A stretch of 64,000 nt of DNA from Oligoflexia bacterium (GTDB taxonomy: Bacteria > Bdellovibrionota > UBA1018). Each line of letters begins with the position of its first letter. Within the stretch, counting starts at the first letter, position 1. A program made the translations under genes and the position numbers. The notes beneath the pieces were generated by a model that did not search any database, was not told where the DNA came from, and saw nothing but the letters and a program-made list of their open reading frames with translations. The stretch is taken from NCBI GenBank assembly GCA_903895855.1, contig CAITVN010000215.1, forward strand, positions 53,331 through 117,330, given 5' to 3'. Shown piece after piece: positions 42,140-50,891 of this stretch.

Positions 42140-42610
42140 TTACCAGCGATAATGAGCGAAAGCTTTATTGGCTTCTGCCATTTTGTGAACGTCTTCACGT
42201 TTCTTAATAGCCCCACCACGACCGTTAGCTGCATCAATCACTTCGCCAGCCAATCGCTCTGCCATTGAATGTTCAGGGCGACCACGAGCTGAATCGATCA
42301 ACCAACGTGAACCGAGAGACTGTCTACGAGCAGGCTTCACTTCAACAGGAACCTGATAGTTAGCACCACCGACTCGGCGAGATTTCACTTCTAAAACCGG
42401 CTTGACGTTCTCAAGGGCTTTTTTGAAAATTTTCACGCCTTCTTCGCTAGTTTTTTCAGTGATGATGTCTAAGCAACCGTAGAAAATTCTTTCTGCAGTT
42501 GATTTCTTACCATCCTGAAGAAGACTGGAGATAAACTTAGTTACCACCACATCATTAAACTTCGGATCAGGGAGAATTTCGCGCTTTCTAACAACTTTTT
42601 TACGACCCAT
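42140..42610 (-). CDS. rpsG: Ribosomal protein S7
   Basis: [41 protein letters not shown]. Confidence 0.98.
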   Translation of the reverse strand: MGRKKVVRKREILPDPKFNDVVVTKFISSLLQDGKKSTAERIFYGCLDIITEKTSEEGVKIFKKALENVKPVLEVKSRRVGGANYQVPVEVKPARRQSLGSRWLIDSARGRPEHSMAERLAGEVIDAANGRGGAIKKREDVHKMAEANKAFAHYRW

Positions 42611-42633
42611 GGTATTTCCTTACTATCTGATTA

Positions 42634-43029
42634 TTATTTTGCGGCTGCTGCGGCTCCGGCAGCAACTTTCTTGGTGCCGTATTTTGAACGGCTTTGTTTT
42701 CTGTTAGCAACGCCTTGAGTATCAAGGGTACCGCGAACAGTGTGGTAACGAACACCGGGAAGATCTTTCACACGACCTCCACGAATCAACACGATCGAGT
42801 GTTCTTGAAGATTGTGGCCAACGCCAGGAATGTATGAAGTCACTTCGTATCCGTTAGAAAGTCTGACACGGCAAACTTTACGGAGAGCTGAATTCGGCTT
42901 CTTCGGAGTTGTTGTATAAACGCGTGTACAAACGCCGCGCTTTTGAGGGCAACTATTCAAAGCTGGAGATTTGGTCTTCCAAAGCTTCTTTCCACGACCC
43001 TTACGGACGAGCTGGTTAATTGTGGGCAT
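42634..43029 (-). CDS. rpsL: Ribosomal protein S12
   Basis: [57 protein letters not shown]. Confidence 0.98.
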   Translation of the reverse strand: MPTINQLVRKGRGKKLWKTKSPALNSCPQKRGVCTRVYTTTPKKPNSALRKVCRVRLSNGYEVTSYIPGVGHNLQEHSIVLIRGGRVKDLPGVRYHTVRGTLDTQGVANRKQSRSKYGTKKVAAGAAAAAK

Positions 43030-43057
43030 GCTAAATCAATTCCTTTCGAGAACGCCG

Positions 43058-43086
43058 AAAATAGACGAGCGGGCCATCAGGGTCAA
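43058..43086 (-). promoter_or_regulatory. Candidate sigma-70-type promoter for rpsL
   Basis: Minus strand TTGACC - 17 nt - TATTTT, about 30 nt upstream of the rpsL ATG. Confidence 0.6.
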
Positions 43087-43229
43087 GGCTTAAATCAAAA
43101 ATGAATCATGAAATGAGAAAGAAAGTGGGCATTTTCGCGCATTATTTTGTGTGTAGCAGCCTCGAAAGCACGATGATACGGTGCGTCGTAGAAGAAACAA
43201 CCCAGTTCTTAAATAAAGGAGACCCCCAA

Positions 43230-43682
43230 ATGTTATTCAAATTAGCAATCACTACCGCAATCGTCGCCGCGATCACCGTGGCATCAACAGCCAGCGCAGA
43301 TGTTGGATCTGTTTCATTTCATTCAAATGATGCAATCAAAAGAACCAAGGTCATGTACACAGTCGACGCAGCTACTGGCAACGTCTACGCGAAGGTTACA
43401 GCTTACGCTCGAACCCTCAACTCAATGCCGAAAGGCCCGACCTATCATGAGCAAAAAATCGGAAGTGGAAAAGTTCTGCTTTCAAGCCTGAAATACGATG
43501 CAGCTAAAGAAGTCATTACCGCTCCGGGAATGCAAGCCGTTTGCGCTACCGTTCGTGATGCTCACTGGCCTTTTGGCGGCATCGTTATCGAACCAACTGG
43601 TGAGTGCCCAATCTCAACGACAGTTTCGAAAACTGGCCGCGGCAGTTACGAAGTGTCAGTTTCCTTGGGATTCAACAAGTAA
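43230..43682 (+). CDS. Small secreted protein of unknown function
   Basis: AAGGAGA Shine-Dalgarno before ATG at 43230; signal peptide MLFKLAITTAIVAAITVASTASA. Confidence 0.7.
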   Translation: MLFKLAITTAIVAAITVASTASADVGSVSFHSNDAIKRTKVMYTVDAATGNVYAKVTAYARTLNSMPKGPTYHEQKIGSGKVLLSSLKYDAAKEVITAPGMQAVCATVRDAHWPFGGIVIEPTGECPISTTVSKTGRGSYEVSVSLGFNK

Positions 43683-43713
43683 AGACTGATCAAAACCTGA
43701 CAACGTGACGAAT

Positions 43714-43789
43714 GGGGCCCCAGAAGGTGCTGCTGAATCGGTGATTCACTTCATTATACAGCCGACAAACTGGGGCCCTTTTCTTTTTT
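43714..43789 (+). terminator. Long-stem rho-independent terminator
   Basis: GGGGCCCCAG ... CTGGGGCCC followed by TTTTCTTTTTT, with an internal hairpin GAATCGGTGATTC. Confidence 0.8.
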
Positions 43790-43818
43790 CGAATTCGTGA
43801 TACTGAATTCTCATCACC

Positions 43819-44844
43819 ATGAATAAAATTCGCCACGACATTTCTCGAATTCGCGTTGCTATCGTTTCAATTGTAGCCGGCTTGCTCATCTTAGGCTTAA
43901 AGTGGATCGCGTACAACTTAACCGGCTCTTCAGCGCTCAAATCTGATGCATTAGAAAGCATCGTGAATGTCGTTGCGGCATGCTTTGCTCTCGGCGCATT
44001 GATCTTTGCTGATCAACCGGCAGACAAAGACCATCCGTATGGACACGGCAAAATAGAATTTTTTTCAGCCGCCTTTGAAGGTGGATTGATTTCACTCGCC
44101 GCTATTTTGATTATATTCGACGCAGGCAAAACCCTTTACGAAGGCGCCCACTTGATGCAGCTCGAAAAAGGCCTTGGCATCAACTTGGTTGCAGGCCTGC
44201 TGAACGGCTTACTTGGCTGGTACCTCGTTCGACGCGGCAAACAAACCCACTCAGAAGCACTCACCGCTGACGGTCAACATGTGCTTTCAGATTTTTATAC
44301 CACTTTAGGCTTACTCGCCGGCCTGTGTTTGGTTTGGATCACCGGATATCATTGGCTTGATCCGGTCATTGCACTCGGGGTCGGACTGATGCTGGTTCGC
44401 ACTGGTTTCAAGTTAGTTTCAAAATCAGCAGACGCCCTACTCGACAAGCAAGACTTAACCCTGCTTGGTCAAATCGTAGGCCTAATTGAAAGCACTAAGC
44501 CAAAAGAGATTATTGCCCTTCACGAAATGCGGGCAATGAGATCAGGACATCACTCTCACATCGATGTGCATGTGGTGGTACCTGAGTACTTTACCATCGC
44601 CAAGGCCCACGACCTTGTCGAATTTTATGGGGAGTCTATCATTAAACAAGCCGGAATTTCGGGCGAATTTCATTCACACGTTGACCCCTGCGGACGCCTC
44701 TACTGCGCAAGCTGCGATTTGAGCGAATGCAAGATCAGAACTGAACCCCTGAAATCGGCATTCAAGGTGAACATTGAAACCGTTCAACAGCTCGGCCATA
44801 ATCACTCGAGCGCTGAAACAGCGAGCGTTTCGGTTAACGGTTAA
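43819..44844 (+). CDS. Cation diffusion facilitator family transporter
   Basis: SSALKSDALESIVNVVAACFALGALIFADQPADKDHPYGHGKIEFFSAAFEG. Confidence 0.92.
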   Translation: MNKIRHDISRIRVAIVSIVAGLLILGLKWIAYNLTGSSALKSDALESIVNVVAACFALGALIFADQPADKDHPYGHGKIEFFSAAFEGGLISLAAILIIFDAGKTLYEGAHLMQLEKGLGINLVAGLLNGLLGWYLVRRGKQTHSEALTADGQHVLSDFYTTLGLLAGLCLVWITGYHWLDPVIALGVGLMLVRTGFKLVSKSADALLDKQDLTLLGQIVGLIESTKPKEIIALHEMRAMRSGHHSHIDVHVVVPEYFTIAKAHDLVEFYGESIIKQAGISGEFHSHVDPCGRLYCASCDLSECKIRTEPLKSAFKVNIETVQQLGHNHSSAETASVSVNG

Positions 44845-44880
44845 TGCGCTCGGACAGCCCTCAGTAAGTTACAGTTCGGC

Positions 44881-45594
44881 CTATTTATCTTTCTCAAGTC
44901 GAAGGTTATTTTGCTGAAGCAATCGAATGGCCTTTTGACTGGCCAAATTAGCTGAGCCTGGCAAACCCATGTCATTTAACAAACGCCAAGATGCATGACT
45001 GTGAGGAAATTTCAGGTCTTTTTTTGCTTCGGCGGTAAATTTACGAAACAACCTCTTCGCACTTTTCGCTGCGATCAGTTCTGCCAGTTTAGCGCGATAC
45101 TCGAGATTGACCGGGGATAACCCAGGAAAGCGCTGGTAATCACTGAAATGTTGAGCTTCGTGGTTCAAGTATGAGACTCGAAACGCCTCACTTGAAAACC
45201 GATATTTGTAGGCTTGCGCAACACAATAAAGAGCATCTGTATTCGTCACCGTATTTCGAACTCGGCTCTTCTTGATGGCTACGCTCTGGTTGCCCAAGAT
45301 AATTGATCCTGGCTGATTCCCCCAACGCGTCATTGTCTCGTTTCCGTGCTGATAGCGTGCCCCGCACAACTTGGTCACCTCAGACTCACATTCTTCGAGA
45401 AAAGCCTTCACGGCCGGTGGCAATAACATCGAAATCAAGAGGTGCTGCGAGTCAATCACAGAGCCATCCTTGCCCTCGATGAGATTATCTTGGAATTCTT
45501 TACGCCCAACTGGCTTCGCAAACTTCTTCTTGCTGGGTTCTTTAACTGCGTGTAATCCTGACATGGAGTGGTTCCTTTTCTGACTCGAGTTCAC
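44881..45594 (-). CDS. Chimeric ORF: IS256-type transposase N-terminus joined to HExxH metallopeptidase-like C-terminus
   Basis: N-terminal LLISMLLPPAVKAFLEECESEVTKLCGARYQHGNETMTRWGNQPGSIILGNQSVAIKKSRVRN (IS256/mutator-like), then SYLNHEAQHFSDYQRFPGLSPVNLEYRAKLAELIAAK (HEAQH). Confidence 0.7.
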   Translation of the reverse strand: MNSSQKRNHSMSGLHAVKEPSKKKFAKPVGRKEFQDNLIEGKDGSVIDSQHLLISMLLPPAVKAFLEECESEVTKLCGARYQHGNETMTRWGNQPGSIILGNQSVAIKKSRVRNTVTNTDALYCVAQAYKYRFSSEAFRVSYLNHEAQHFSDYQRFPGLSPVNLEYRAKLAELIAAKSAKRLFRKFTAEAKKDLKFPHSHASWRLLNDMGLPGSANLASQKAIRLLQQNNLRLEKDK

Positions 45595-45797
45595 TCTCGG
45601 GTCGTTGAGTTATCTTTCAGTTTTGACAACCGAAAGAATGAACCACTCAACTTTTAATTTCAACTAGACTTGGGACATCCCCAGTTTTCAGGCTCCATCG
45701 CAAAACCACCGCCGCCCATCACAAATAATTGTCGTATCATTGATAGATGAGTACGCTGAGGTCGCTTCGAAAATCAAGGCGATCGAAAATCTTATCG

Positions 45798-45830
45798 CCA
45801 AAAATTAACCGCGCTGACTGAAGCGGTTTA
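45798..45830 (-). terminator. Rho-independent terminator-like hairpin downstream of VOC gene
   Basis: Minus strand AACCGCTTCAGTCAGCGCGGTTAATTTTT. Confidence 0.5.
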
Positions 45831-46352
45831 CTTGAATTCGCCAATTTCAATCCAGTTGCCATCGAAATCTTTCAGAACCTGATACCGATGAACTGGAGTC
45901 GTCTGGATTTCGCCGTAGAGCTCAACTTGGTGATTCTTCAATTTTTGCCGTTTCTCTTCAATATTGTGTACTCGAAATATCGGAACGATTCGACAGTCTT
46001 CACGACTGACTCGGCTTGGTTTATAACCTTCATGCAAAGTAAGGTAAGCGCCCTCGTTTTTCAATATAAGCATTCCGGCTTCTACGGACATGTCATTGAC
46101 TACCTGCAACTCGAGAAGATCGACGTAAAGGCACTTGGCTTTTTCTAAAGAACTGACGAAAATCATCACTTGTCCGACACCCGAAGTAGTCATCGCCATT
46201 ATTACCGACCCCGATCTTTCTAGAGGTTCGTTTAGCATCGCAACGCTGAGTGAACAAGAACCGATTGGTTCGATTTTGTCGTTGATTCGTGAACCGACAA
46301 CCCTTTTCAAACTGCCTAGAAATGTCAGTGATTCATTTGGCATAGTTACCAA
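45828..46352 (-). CDS. VOC/glyoxalase family protein (real start may be 46199)
   Basis: GVGQVMIFVSSLEKAKCLYVDLLELQVV...VPIFRVHNIEEKRQKL...YQVLKDFDGNWIEIGEF; N-terminal 50 aa not VOC-like. Confidence 0.65.
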   Translation of the reverse strand: MVTMPNESLTFLGSLKRVVGSRINDKIEPIGSCSLSVAMLNEPLERSGSVIMAMTTSGVGQVMIFVSSLEKAKCLYVDLLELQVVNDMSVEAGMLILKNEGAYLTLHEGYKPSRVSREDCRIVPIFRVHNIEEKRQKLKNHQVELYGEIQTTPVHRYQVLKDFDGNWIEIGEFK

Positions 46353-46373
46353 AAGTACCTCCGCAGCGGCGGT
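46345..46373. repeat. 29-bp exact dispersed repeat, copy 1
   Basis: GTTACCAAAAGTACCTCCGCAGCGGCGGT, identical to 47689-47717. Confidence 0.9.
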
Positions 46374-46416
46374 AAATTGCGGACATCAATTCAGGTGAAG
46401 GCATAGTAAAACTGGG

Positions 46417-46827
46417 TTAGACCGCCTCTCGTCCTAGTCCAATGATTCTCTTTCTAGGAATCGACTGAATTGACACCAGCTCTCGAATCGCATCAAAAAC
46501 CAATTTGAACTGACCATCATACTTGAGTTCAAGCATAGCGACCCCCTGCTCGGTGAATGCCATCGGTGGTGTTCGACTACCTCCCCAAGTCGAACTTGAG
46601 GTCGCAAATTGCGACCTCAAGATTGCAACCTACTGTTTTGAAAGGATAAACATAAAGTCTAAAGGAAACCGAGTTAAATTGCGCTTAACTTGCTCGTTGA
46701 GACGCTTAGTGGGAACCTCATAAAGTTTTGCTAAGTCATGACCCAGTAAGACTTTTTCTCCGCGGATTAGAAAAACCTGAGATTCGATATCAATAATGCG
46801 TTCTCGCCAAGGCGACGGCAGGTTAAC
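46417..46827 (-). pseudogene. ORF6N-domain (phage/KilA-N-like) protein pseudogene
   Basis: [109 protein letters not shown]: in-frame TAG (46630-46632), apparent internal deletion, no start codon. Confidence 0.85.
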
Positions 46828-46870
46828 AAAAAACTAAAAACCGCCTACTCCCTATCGGGAGAAGGCGGCC
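46828..46870 (-). terminator. Rho-independent terminator downstream of the 46919-47452 gene
   Basis: Minus strand CCGCCTTCTCCCGATAGGGAGTAGGCGG followed by TTTTTAGTTTTTT. Confidence 0.88.
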
Positions 46871-46918
46871 AAAAAAATAACAGTTCAATACTAATCTAAA
46901 AAAATACTGAAGTAACTA

Positions 46919-47452
46919 CTATTTGATTACGCAAGTACGGGGCATCGGATAGCCACCGGCATTGCCATTAAACGAAAGAGTCGGTTGACCATTAGCAGTC
47001 GCACCGAGCGAAATTTCTGCACTCACTGGGTAAGAGCCAACACCAAACTCCTGCGACGCAAACGTGCCGGCAACCGTTACTTTGATTGATCGGCTAACAG
47101 ATGAAACCGAACCCGTGCCCTTTGCCGTCGAAGTAAAGGTCTTTACAATTTCATTTCCTTTTTTAGAATTATGAATTGTTGCCATATTGGCGGTGACATC
47201 GATAACTTTTCCTTTTTCGTAATTCACAGTCACATCTGACCAACTGGTGGTACCCCAACAATTTTCGCAAGCCCCGACAAAATATCCTTTATCGTTAGTT
47301 CCAGTTGTAGTGCCCGCTCCAGTACACCTGAACTCAAATTTGCCATCGGGCACCCCTTGGGTGCAAACCACAGTGCCGGCTTGCGCTGCACTCAAAAAAC
47401 CCAAACCAATTGCCATTGATAAAACCAAAAAAGCCTTGCTTGAAAAAATCAT
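46919..47452 (-). CDS. Small secreted protein of unknown function
   Basis: Signal peptide MIFSSKAFLVLSMAIGLGFLSAAQA; SD-like GGAG upstream; terminator downstream. Confidence 0.7.
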   Translation of the reverse strand: MIFSSKAFLVLSMAIGLGFLSAAQAGTVVCTQGVPDGKFEFRCTGAGTTTGTNDKGYFVGACENCWGTTSWSDVTVNYEKGKVIDVTANMATIHNSKKGNEIVKTFTSTAKGTGSVSSVSRSIKVTVAGTFASQEFGVGSYPVSAEISLGATANGQPTLSFNGNAGGYPMPRTCVIK

Positions 47453-47532
47453 TTTTTCTCCGTTCTACTATTCGTATTTATGGTGAGATTATAACCCAGC
47501 GCCAACCTGACGCCGAAAGTCTCACTCGATTT

Positions 47533-47563
47533 ATTATACCCCCCCCCCACCAACCGTGGGCAA
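47533..47563 (-). promoter_or_regulatory. Candidate promoter with G10 homopolymer in the spacer
   Basis: Minus strand TTGCCC-ACGGTTGGTGGGGGGGGGG(19 nt)-TATAAT upstream of the 47452 start codon. Confidence 0.5.
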
Positions 47564-47688
47564 GGAAAAAAGCTACCGAATGCTTACTCGCAGCCCCTAG
47601 AGGGCCACTGTGGGTTGTCAAAAAAGTGGCAACTTTTGAGTTCATTCCCCTTGTTATGGAATGCTCATTTTCAAAGTTGACCTCAGCG

Positions 47689-47717
47689 GTTACCAAAAGT
47701 ACCTCCGCAGCGGCGGT
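47689..47717. repeat. 29-bp exact dispersed repeat, copy 2
   Basis: Identical to 46345-46373. Confidence 0.9.
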
Positions 47718-47780
47718 GAATGACGGCAACGACCGCACGCGCTACTGGACACGAAAAAAATCAATGTCGAAGCTAAAACC

Positions 47781-48560
47781 CTAATCTCTCTTTTCGGCCT
47801 CAATGCACATGAAGGTCGGTATTCGAGAGTATTTTTCAAATCGGGAGGCATCAACTTCTTTGAGTGCTCCGACCGGTTTGGTGTCGGTGACTCGCACCAA
47901 TGAAAAACCAGCCTGCAGTAAGGGATTAACAATCTCTTCGAATGATCGGTAATAATCGGGCACGACTACTGGCTCGCCACCAAATCCACTCCACTTGGCT
48001 TCAACATAGTGTACTCCAAATGCTGTCGGTGGATTGTACCAAAGGTACGCCCCTAACGGATGCTGAACCGTGAAAACTAAACGACCTCGAGGTTTGAGCG
48101 CTCGATGAAATTCACGAAGTGGATTTGCCCAATCACGAACGTAATCAATCGCGAGTGACGAAGCGACCAAATCAAAATGACCAGACTCTAAGAATTCGAG
48201 AGGCCTTGCCATGTCGGCGACATGCAGCTTTGCTTTGCCTTGGGTTCTTAGGTGCGCTAGCTCGACCATCTTGGGGCTCACATCAAACGCGGTTACTTCA
48301 GCACCTTGCGAAATTAAATAAGCACTCAGAATGCCGGGACCACAGCCTGCGTCGACAATTTTTAGTTTTGCGACGTCACCGAGTTGCTGCCGAATGGCAG
48401 GGTGCTCGATGTATCCGTTTTCGGCCTTGGTCTCGGCCAGTGCCGAATACCGAACGGCTAACGCTTCGTAGGCATCGATTGCGATGGGGCGGTCGTTGCT
48501 CTTATTGTCATTCGTAGTCATGGAATGACCATAGCTATGCGAGTGATTCATGAAAAGCAA
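47781..48560 (-). CDS. Class I SAM-dependent methyltransferase
   Basis: KIVDAGCGPGILSAYLISQGAEVTAFDVSPKMVELA; FDLVASSLAIDYV. Confidence 0.9.
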   Translation of the reverse strand: MLFMNHSHSYGHSMTTNDNKSNDRPIAIDAYEALAVRYSALAETKAENGYIEHPAIRQQLGDVAKLKIVDAGCGPGILSAYLISQGAEVTAFDVSPKMVELAHLRTQGKAKLHVADMARPLEFLESGHFDLVASSLAIDYVRDWANPLREFHRALKPRGRLVFTVQHPLGAYLWYNPPTAFGVHYVEAKWSGFGGEPVVVPDYYRSFEEIVNPLLQAGFSLVRVTDTKPVGALKEVDASRFEKYSRIPTFMCIEAEKRD

Positions 48561-48644
48561 AATTCGAACTGCACGGGGCCGGTCAGTCCCGCGCGTGCAA
48601 ACGGGCGGGCATGGGTTAACGCAGAAAGTTTGCTCGGGCTTGAC

Positions 48645-50891
48645 TTACGCTTCAAAACTAGACGGTTTCGGAAAATAACGTTCGAGCATCGCTCGTACCG
48701 AAAACGCCACTCGCTTCGATAAGACCGGATCAATCATCGCGTCGTTTAGGCAAAAAAAGCTCGGACGCTTATTCAGTATTTCTTCGATCCAACCGTCTAA
48801 CTTGTCAACATCGTGATCTCGAAGGGTTTTGAATAAGTACTCGTCAGAACCATTTGAAAGGGTTCGCAGACGATACGGGGTCTGCCCCTCAAAAACCTCT
48901 GAGGCAAAAACCGGGTAAAGAACAGACACCTTCACGTTTTCTGCTCGCCGAAATCGACTCACCTGAGTCTCGCTGACTTCTTTCTGGTAAGCCGCATTGA
49001 GCTGAGAAAGTAATTTTCGACTATAAAGCTGTGGCACGTGACTGGGATTTCGAAATTCTGACAAAGTGGTCACCTTGGTTTGAAGCAACTGGTGATTGTA
49101 ACGATGGCACCGCTTCATGAGATCGTCACCTCGCAACGTGGTGAACCACCGGCTGCGGGGAGCCGGCAATTTAAAGCGATCAACCGAAAAAACAGGGCGC
49201 CCTTGAGAAGTAAAGAAACTCTCTTTGGTCAAATGGTCTCCGATAAAAAAATCATCGTTGAGATAGAGAAAATATTCTGAAAGTCCGGGAATTCGAAAGA
49301 GATTAGTCTCAATCGCCAAAGAATTAAAGGTCGGCAATGCCGATAAGTCTTCAAAAATTTCACGATGGGTCACTACTCTCAAGCGTGGATGCGTGCGTTT
49401 GAGCCAGGCAGGAATTTGCCCATTGGTGACAAGAATAACATTTCTCACCCAAGGGGCATACGTCTCAAGTGAGCGAAGTGAAAACATGAGTTCATCGCTG
49501 TCTCTAAAACGTTGCGACCAAGCGCCCTCTTCGTGGGCATTTCGATAGCGAGATAATGAGTTAGCAAAATCGGGGTCGCTTTCATCGCACCACGTGTAAA
49601 CGGCATCAATCGCTTCGCTGTCTGACCTAACACTTGCGATCGCCAGCTCTGGTGCGCCGAGCTCAGTTGCCGAAATGAGATCGCTCACAGTTTCAGACCA
49701 ACGGTGAGGCCTGAATCCCTGGATTAGCAATTTCAGCTCTGCGCTAAATTCACCATCGCTAAAGAATTTTAAGACAAGTCGCCTCAATTGTTCTGGGTCT
49801 TTCGGGTCAAAATATTCGACAAAATGCTGGGCCACTTCAGGCACTCCACCGACAGCTGAAGCAAAACAAGGGCAACCCAATTGCAGAGATTCAGACACCG
49901 GTAATCCAAACCCCTCATTTAAAGAAGGCAGTATCGACAACTGGGCGCCTCGATAGAGATCAAATAGTTTTTCGTCTTCAACCGCCCCGAGTAGAGTTAC
50001 GTTTTTTCGAAGCGCTTCACTCGAACGAATCTTCTTTTTAAGCCTTCTAGTCTCAGAACCTTTTTGCCCGATAATAAGCAATGGAACTTTCAGCTGACCT
50101 GAGATCCAAAGGGGTTCGATGGCATCAAGTAAAAACACTTGGTTTTTTCTTCTATCGTTGGTCCCGACCGATACAACCCCAGAGCGCTGCTCAGCCTGCG
50201 TGCGTGTTTTCAGTTCGGGCAAACAGTCTATCTGGCTTCCGAAACGAACCGACCTAATACTCTTATTACCCGAAACGTGCTTTGACACCGCCTCGGCCAC
50301 CGACTGCGAATTGGTCATGATACGGTCTGAAACCCGATTGAGAAAACCAATCCATTCTCTGAACTCGAGTCGAAACACAAAGCCCGCTTGCTTCGGAAAA
50401 TCGATCGGAATCACATCGTGCACCAAACTCACAATCTCGAAACCTTTCAAGTGACCCTTTATATGGGTGAGCTCACGACCATAGTACGGAATCGAAGTGA
50501 GATTCAAATCAATCAAGTAAAGCGCATCGGACGAACTAAACTCTACCACCGAGCCAGAGCCTTTTAAAAACTCGATTCGCCTAGAGAAGGTCAGTTGAAC
50601 TTTCTTGATCGCCAACTTAAGAAAATCGCTAAACCCAAGCAAATAGGCGATTTTATCTGCGCCGGCACCCATCGCCCGACCAGTTCTGCTGATCAACGTC
50701 TCGCTGGGTAGGACAGACAGAGGCACAAAATGAGCAAGTTGATACCACCGCCGATCATTCGGATTAAAGACAACTGGCCTAATTTGATATGCCAGCGCAG
50801 CCGAGCATAACCCAAAAAGCGAACGCGCCACGCCCGTCGGAACTCGATTCGCTTTTAAATAGGTTCGTGACACATCAAAGTAAATCGCCAA
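48645..50891 (-). CDS. Fusion: GT4-type glycosyltransferase + Stealth-type phosphotransferase
   Basis: N-terminal GT4: VVSVGTNDRRKNQVFLLDAI..LSILPSLNEGFGLPVSESLQLGCPCFAS. C-terminal Stealth-like: IDAVYTWCDESDPDF..RDSDELMFSLRSLETYAPWVRNVILVTNGQIPAWL..LPTFNSLAIETNLFRIPGLSEYFLYLNDDFFIG. Confidence 0.87.
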   Translation of the reverse strand: MAIYFDVSRTYLKANRVPTGVARSLFGLCSAALAYQIRPVVFNPNDRRWYQLAHFVPLSVLPSETLISRTGRAMGAGADKIAYLLGFSDFLKLAIKKVQLTFSRRIEFLKGSGSVVEFSSSDALYLIDLNLTSIPYYGRELTHIKGHLKGFEIVSLVHDVIPIDFPKQAGFVFRLEFREWIGFLNRVSDRIMTNSQSVAEAVSKHVSGNKSIRSVRFGSQIDCLPELKTRTQAEQRSGVVSVGTNDRRKNQVFLLDAIEPLWISGQLKVPLLIIGQKGSETRRLKKKIRSSEALRKNVTLLGAVEDEKLFDLYRGAQLSILPSLNEGFGLPVSESLQLGCPCFASAVGGVPEVAQHFVEYFDPKDPEQLRRLVLKFFSDGEFSAELKLLIQGFRPHRWSETVSDLISATELGAPELAIASVRSDSEAIDAVYTWCDESDPDFANSLSRYRNAHEEGAWSQRFRDSDELMFSLRSLETYAPWVRNVILVTNGQIPAWLKRTHPRLRVVTHREIFEDLSALPTFNSLAIETNLFRIPGLSEYFLYLNDDFFIGDHLTKESFFTSQGRPVFSVDRFKLPAPRSRWFTTLRGDDLMKRCHRYNHQLLQTKVTTLSEFRNPSHVPQLYSRKLLSQLNAAYQKEVSETQVSRFRRAENVKVSVLYPVFASEVFEGQTPYRLRTLSNGSDEYLFKTLRDHDVDKLDGWIEEILNKRPSFFCLNDAMIDPVLSKRVAFSVRAMLERYFPKPSSFEA

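Noticed and set aside
44881-47781. Considered whether this interval is a defence or toxin-antitoxin island
   Set aside because: No intact toxin, antitoxin, nuclease or restriction gene was found; the content is better explained as decayed IS/phage remnants plus small cargo genes.
47478-47784. ORFs on both strands around the C10 tract (MRSLPSFTAAAEV..., MPLIKPKKPC...)
   Set aside because: They include the 29-bp repeat, the homopolymer and the candidate promoter. The composition is not convincingly protein-like and no family was recognised.
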